Positions 14,901 to 16,629 of a stretch of DNA of 16,629 nucleotides are shown here, piece by piece. The stretch lies in NCBI GenBank assembly GCA_902767175.1, contig CACXGH010000085.1, positions 1 through 16,629 on the forward strand, written 5' to 3'. Under the pieces are notes generated by a model. It did not search any database and was not told where the DNA came from. It saw only the letters and a program-made list of their open reading frames with translations. The translations under genes were made by a program, and so were the position numbers. Positions within the stretch are counted from its first letter, which is position 1. The number at the start of each line of letters is the position of its first letter. This stretch comes from an uncultured Ruminococcus sp. Its GTDB lineage: Bacteria; Bacillota; Clostridia; Oscillospirales; Acutalibacteraceae.

Positions 14901-16506
14901 AAATAGTCGTTGATGTCACTATCTCCTCACGGATTGCATCAATAGGCGGATTGGTCACCTGTGCGAAAATCTGCTTGAAGTAGTCAAAAAGCGGTACGGG
15001 CTGTTCCGATAATACTGCCGGCGGCTTGTCGCAGCCCATTGCAGCAATAGGCTCGGCACCATTCTTCGCCATCGGAAGAATGCTGTCCATAACGTCCTCG
15101 TATGTGTAGCCGAAAGCCTTTTGCAGACGGCGCTTTTCAGCACGGGGATGCTCTTCGACCTTTGCATTAGGCACTTTAAGGTACTTAAGCCTTATAAGAT
15201 TTGCGTCGAGCCATTCACCATAGGGCTGTCTTGATGCATAATGCTCCTTTATTTCGTCATCGTCTATAAGTCTGCCCTGGACTGTATCTACAAGGAGCAT
15301 TTTTCCGGGGTGAAGTCTTTCCTTTTTTATTATCTTCTCGGCAGGTACAGGCAATGCGCCGACCTCGGAGGACAGAATAAGGTTATCATCGTCAGTAATA
15401 TAGTATCGTGACGGGCGCAGACCGTTACGGTCAAGAACAGCACCCATTACGTCACCGTCCGAGAACACAATAGCCGCCGGACCGTCCCACGGCTCCATCA
15501 TTGTTGCGTAATATTGGTAGAAATCACGCTTTTTCTGGCTCATGGCGTGGTTGTTATCCCACGGCTCGGGAATGGTTATCATTACAGCAAGGGGAAGATC
15601 CATTCCGCTCATTACAAGAAATTCCAGAGTGTTGTCGAGCATAGCTGAGTCAGAACCTTCTGTATTTACAACAGGTATAACCTTATCAAGATCTCCCATA
15701 AGATGCTCGGAGGCCATTGTTTCCTCACGGGCAAGCATTTTATCCGCATTGCCTCTGATAGTGTTTATCTCACCGTTATGAACTATCATACGGTTGGGGT
15801 GAGCCTTCTGCCAGCTCGGGAATGTATTTGTAGAAAATCTTGAATGAACAACGGCAATAGCCGATTCATAGTCCTCGTCCTGAAGATCGAGGAAAAATCT
15901 TCTCAGGTCGCCTACGAGGAACATACCTTTATATACGATCGTACGGCTTGAGAGAGATACAACATAAGTATCCTCGTTGCTCTGTTCAAAAAACCTTCTT
16001 GCTACATACAGCTTACGGTCAAAGTCTATGCCTCTTTTCACGCCCTCGGGACGGTCAATAAAGCACTGCTGTATATTGGGCATACATTCAAGTGCCTTAG
16101 CCCCGAGTACATCGGGCTGAGAGGGAACTTCTCTCCAGCCGAGCACTTCAAGTCCTTCCTTCTCGGCAATGATCTCAAACATCTTCTTTGCCTGATTTCT
16201 TCTCAGCTCATTCTGAGGGAAGAAGAACATTCCTACCGCATAGTCTCTTTCGGATCTGATCGGAATATCAAGCTTCTGTGCTTCCTTCTTGAAAAATTTA
16301 TGTGATATCTGAAGCAAAATGCCTACGCCGTCTCCGGTTTTGCCTTCGGCGTCCTTTCCCGCACGATGCTCCAGTGTTTCAACAATGGTCAGCGCATCCG
16401 AAACGGTTTTATGGGATCTGTTTCCTTTAATGTTGACTACCGCTCCGATACCGCAGTTGTCATGCTCAAATGACGGATCATACAAGCTGTTGTTTTTTGG
16501 CTGCAT
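11977..16506 (-). CDS. gltB: Glutamate synthase large (alpha) subunit
   Basis: A 1509-residue enzyme that makes two glutamates from glutamine and 2-oxoglutarate with electrons from GltD. Domains in order: class II glutamine amidotransferase (about 18-430) whose catalytic Cys18 in HDNCGIGAV is exposed by removing a short propeptide; central linker domain (about 450-740); FMN-binding synthase domain (about 800-1180) with KTGAMSYGSISQEAHEALA and GYDGGTGAAPGS, and the 3Fe-4S cysteines Cys1116, 1122 and 1127 in GCAMMRVCNLDTCP; and the glycine-rich beta-helix (about 1240-1440). The open frame extends 33 codons further to an ATG at 16605, but those codons lie in the hairpin-rich leader. ATG 16506-16504 has an AGGGAAG site and gives the family N-terminus. 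First gene of the gltB-gltD-dapL unit, complete, with no missing catalytic residue. Confidence 0.95.
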   Translation of the reverse strand: MQPKNNSLYDPSFEHDNCGIGAVVNIKGNRSHKTVSDALTIVETLEHRAGKDAEGKTGDGVGILLQISHKFFKKEAQKLDIPIRSERDYAVGMFFFPQNELRRNQAKKMFEIIAEKEGLEVLGWREVPSQPDVLGAKALECMPNIQQCFIDRPEGVKRGIDFDRKLYVARRFFEQSNEDTYVVSLSSRTIVYKGMFLVGDLRRFFLDLQDEDYESAIAVVHSRFSTNTFPSWQKAHPNRMIVHNGEINTIRGNADKMLAREETMASEHLMGDLDKVIPVVNTEGSDSAMLDNTLEFLVMSGMDLPLAVMITIPEPWDNNHAMSQKKRDFYQYYATMMEPWDGPAAIVFSDGDVMGAVLDRNGLRPSRYYITDDDNLILSSEVGALPVPAEKIIKKERLHPGKMLLVDTVQGRLIDDDEIKEHYASRQPYGEWLDANLIRLKYLKVPNAKVEEHPRAEKRRLQKAFGYTYEDVMDSILPMAKNGAEPIAAMGCDKPPAVLSEQPVPLFDYFKQIFAQVTNPPIDAIREEIVTSTTIYIGEDGNILEEKPDNCKVIKVVNPILTSTGILKLKKMNISGFKVAVIPILYYKNTKLSKAINRLFIEADKAYNSGANILILSDRGVDENRLAIPSLLAVSALHQHLVATKRRTSLSIVLESGEPREVHHFATLLAYGASAVNPYLALETIHELIHDELLDKDYYAAVNDYNDAVLHGIVKIASKMGISTLQSYQGSKIFEAIGLSRELVNDYFTGTVSRIGGITLEDIERTVDRLHTAAFDPLGLGTDGSLPSRGGHKTRSGKEEHLYNPCTIHALQKAARFNDYNIYKDYSRMINEEMNPVNIRGLLDFNYAEEPLAIDEVESVDSIVRRFKTGAMSYGSISQEAHEALAVAMNRLGGKSNSGEGGESLERLRSKETDNNRCSAIKQVASGRFGVTSRYLNSADELQIKMAQGAKPGEGGHLPGKKVYPWIAKTRHSTPGVSLISPPPHHDIYSIEDLAQLIYDLKNANKKARISVKLVSEAGVGTVAAGVAKAGAGVILISGYDGGTGAAPGSSIYNAGLPWELGLAEAHRTLIMNGLRDKVVIETDGKLMTGRDVAVAAILGAEEFGFATAPLVTLGCAMMRVCNLDTCPFGVATQNPELRKRFMGKPEYVVNFMHFVAQELREYMAKLGVRTVDELVGRTDLLRRKDGLNERESKVDVSVLLSRAYSNEPVHYTEKKLYDFRLEDTVDEKIIGKKLRKAFNAGEAKTIEINIKNTDRSLGTAFGSEITRKYDSTLPDDTYRIICNGSGGQSFGAFIPNGLTLELPGDSNDYFGKGLSGGKLIVYPPEGTRFKAEENIIIGNVALYGATSGKVFINGIAGERFCIRNSGASVVVEGVGEHGCEYMTGGTVVILGRTGNNFAAGMSGGVAYVLDEHHHLYKRLNKELVECSEISSEKDIETLKDLISEHVSATGSEKGENILTHFDEYLPLFKKVIPHDYRVVTEAIAENEHNGMDEEQARIEAFYSLINAE

Positions 16507-16555
16507 ACTGATCTTCCCTTTCCTTTTTCGGATCTGTCCGTTATCTTTTAAACAA

Positions 16556-16629
16556 GGAGCAAAGCTCCAACAAGCTCGCTTGATTGGAGCGAGCGACGCC
16601 GTCAACAGACGTCGGGGAGCTTTAGCTCC
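16556..16629 (-). promoter_or_regulatory. Hairpin-rich gltB leader with competing structures (possible attenuator or repeat element)
   Basis: Minus-strand leader, in order: GGAGCU-AA-AGCUCC (16629-16616), CGACG...CGUCG (16614-16594), then GCUCCAA (16590-16584) paired with UUGGAGC (16570-16564) around a CAAGC-GA-GCUUG hairpin (16582-16571), and GGAGC-UUU-GCUCC (16568-16556) followed by UUGUUUAAAAG. The bases GGAGC at 16568-16564 are needed by both of the last two stems, so they exclude each other, like an antiterminator and a weak terminator. The first and last hairpins are near copies of each other, which also fits a repeat element. The leader continues beyond the window edge and no promoter is visible. 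Confidence 0.5.

Noticed and set aside
16507..16605. Extension of GltB to ATG 16605
   Set aside because: The extra 33 codons fall in the hairpin-rich leader and do not match the GltB propeptide; ATG 16506 has a suitable site and gives the typical N-terminus.
16594..16614. ANTAR-type RNA target (paired hairpins with hexaloops) in the gltB leader
   Set aside because: The loop read here is UGUUGAC, without the A-first, G-fourth hexaloop pattern, and there is no matching partner hairpin.

Overview
The window looks like chromosomal DNA from an anaerobic Firmicute, most likely a Ruminococcus-like member of the Oscillospiraceae/Clostridia. The basis is strong AGGAGG-type ribosome binding sites, moderately AT-rich genes, a TPP-riboswitch thiXY locus, a DapL (LL-diaminopimelate aminotransferase) next to GltBD, and the general flavour of the proteins. 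The genus is an inference; no rRNA or marker gene is present.

Layout. (1) 1-1571, minus strand: a thiamine or thiamine-precursor (HMP) uptake operon. It has a sigma-A-like promoter, a TPP riboswitch, an intrinsic terminator, a small thiamine-binding-family protein, a ThiX-type ABC permease, and the start of a ThiY-type lipoprotein that runs off the left edge. (2) 1572-1861: a divergent intergenic region with a 14-bp palindrome, a 9-bp direct repeat and an extended -10 promoter. (3) 1868-6926, plus strand: a four-gene sensing/efflux unit of FtsX/MacB-type permease, its ATPase, an OmpR-family response regulator and a histidine kinase. (4) 6942-7120: a MITE-like element that can fold into one long imperfect hairpin. 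(5) 7189-8482: a CPBP-family membrane protein with altered active-site motifs, then a Crp/Fnr-type regulator interrupted by an in-frame TAA at codon 12. (6) 8685-9143: a lone GNAT acetyltransferase, ending at a strong bidirectional terminator. (7) 9202-16506, minus strand: gltB-gltD-dapL, with a hairpin-rich leader at the right edge.

How the genes work together. The thi genes should be shut off by TPP through transcription termination. The ABC/two-component unit has the gene order of modules in which the transporter and a two-component system respond to, and protect against, cell-envelope stress such as antimicrobial peptides; the ligand is unknown. GltBD makes glutamate from glutamine and 2-oxoglutarate, and DapL uses glutamate as amino donor to make LL-diaminopimelate, so nitrogen assimilation is joined to lysine and peptidoglycan precursor synthesis.

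Most of the window is ordinary metabolism and signalling. I see no CRISPR array, phage genes, transposase, tRNA or rRNA, and no clear evidence of a wholly new system. The points most worth a second look are the nonsense-interrupted Crp/Fnr gene, the CPBP protein with substituted catalytic residues, the long-hairpin element, and the competing hairpins upstream of gltB.
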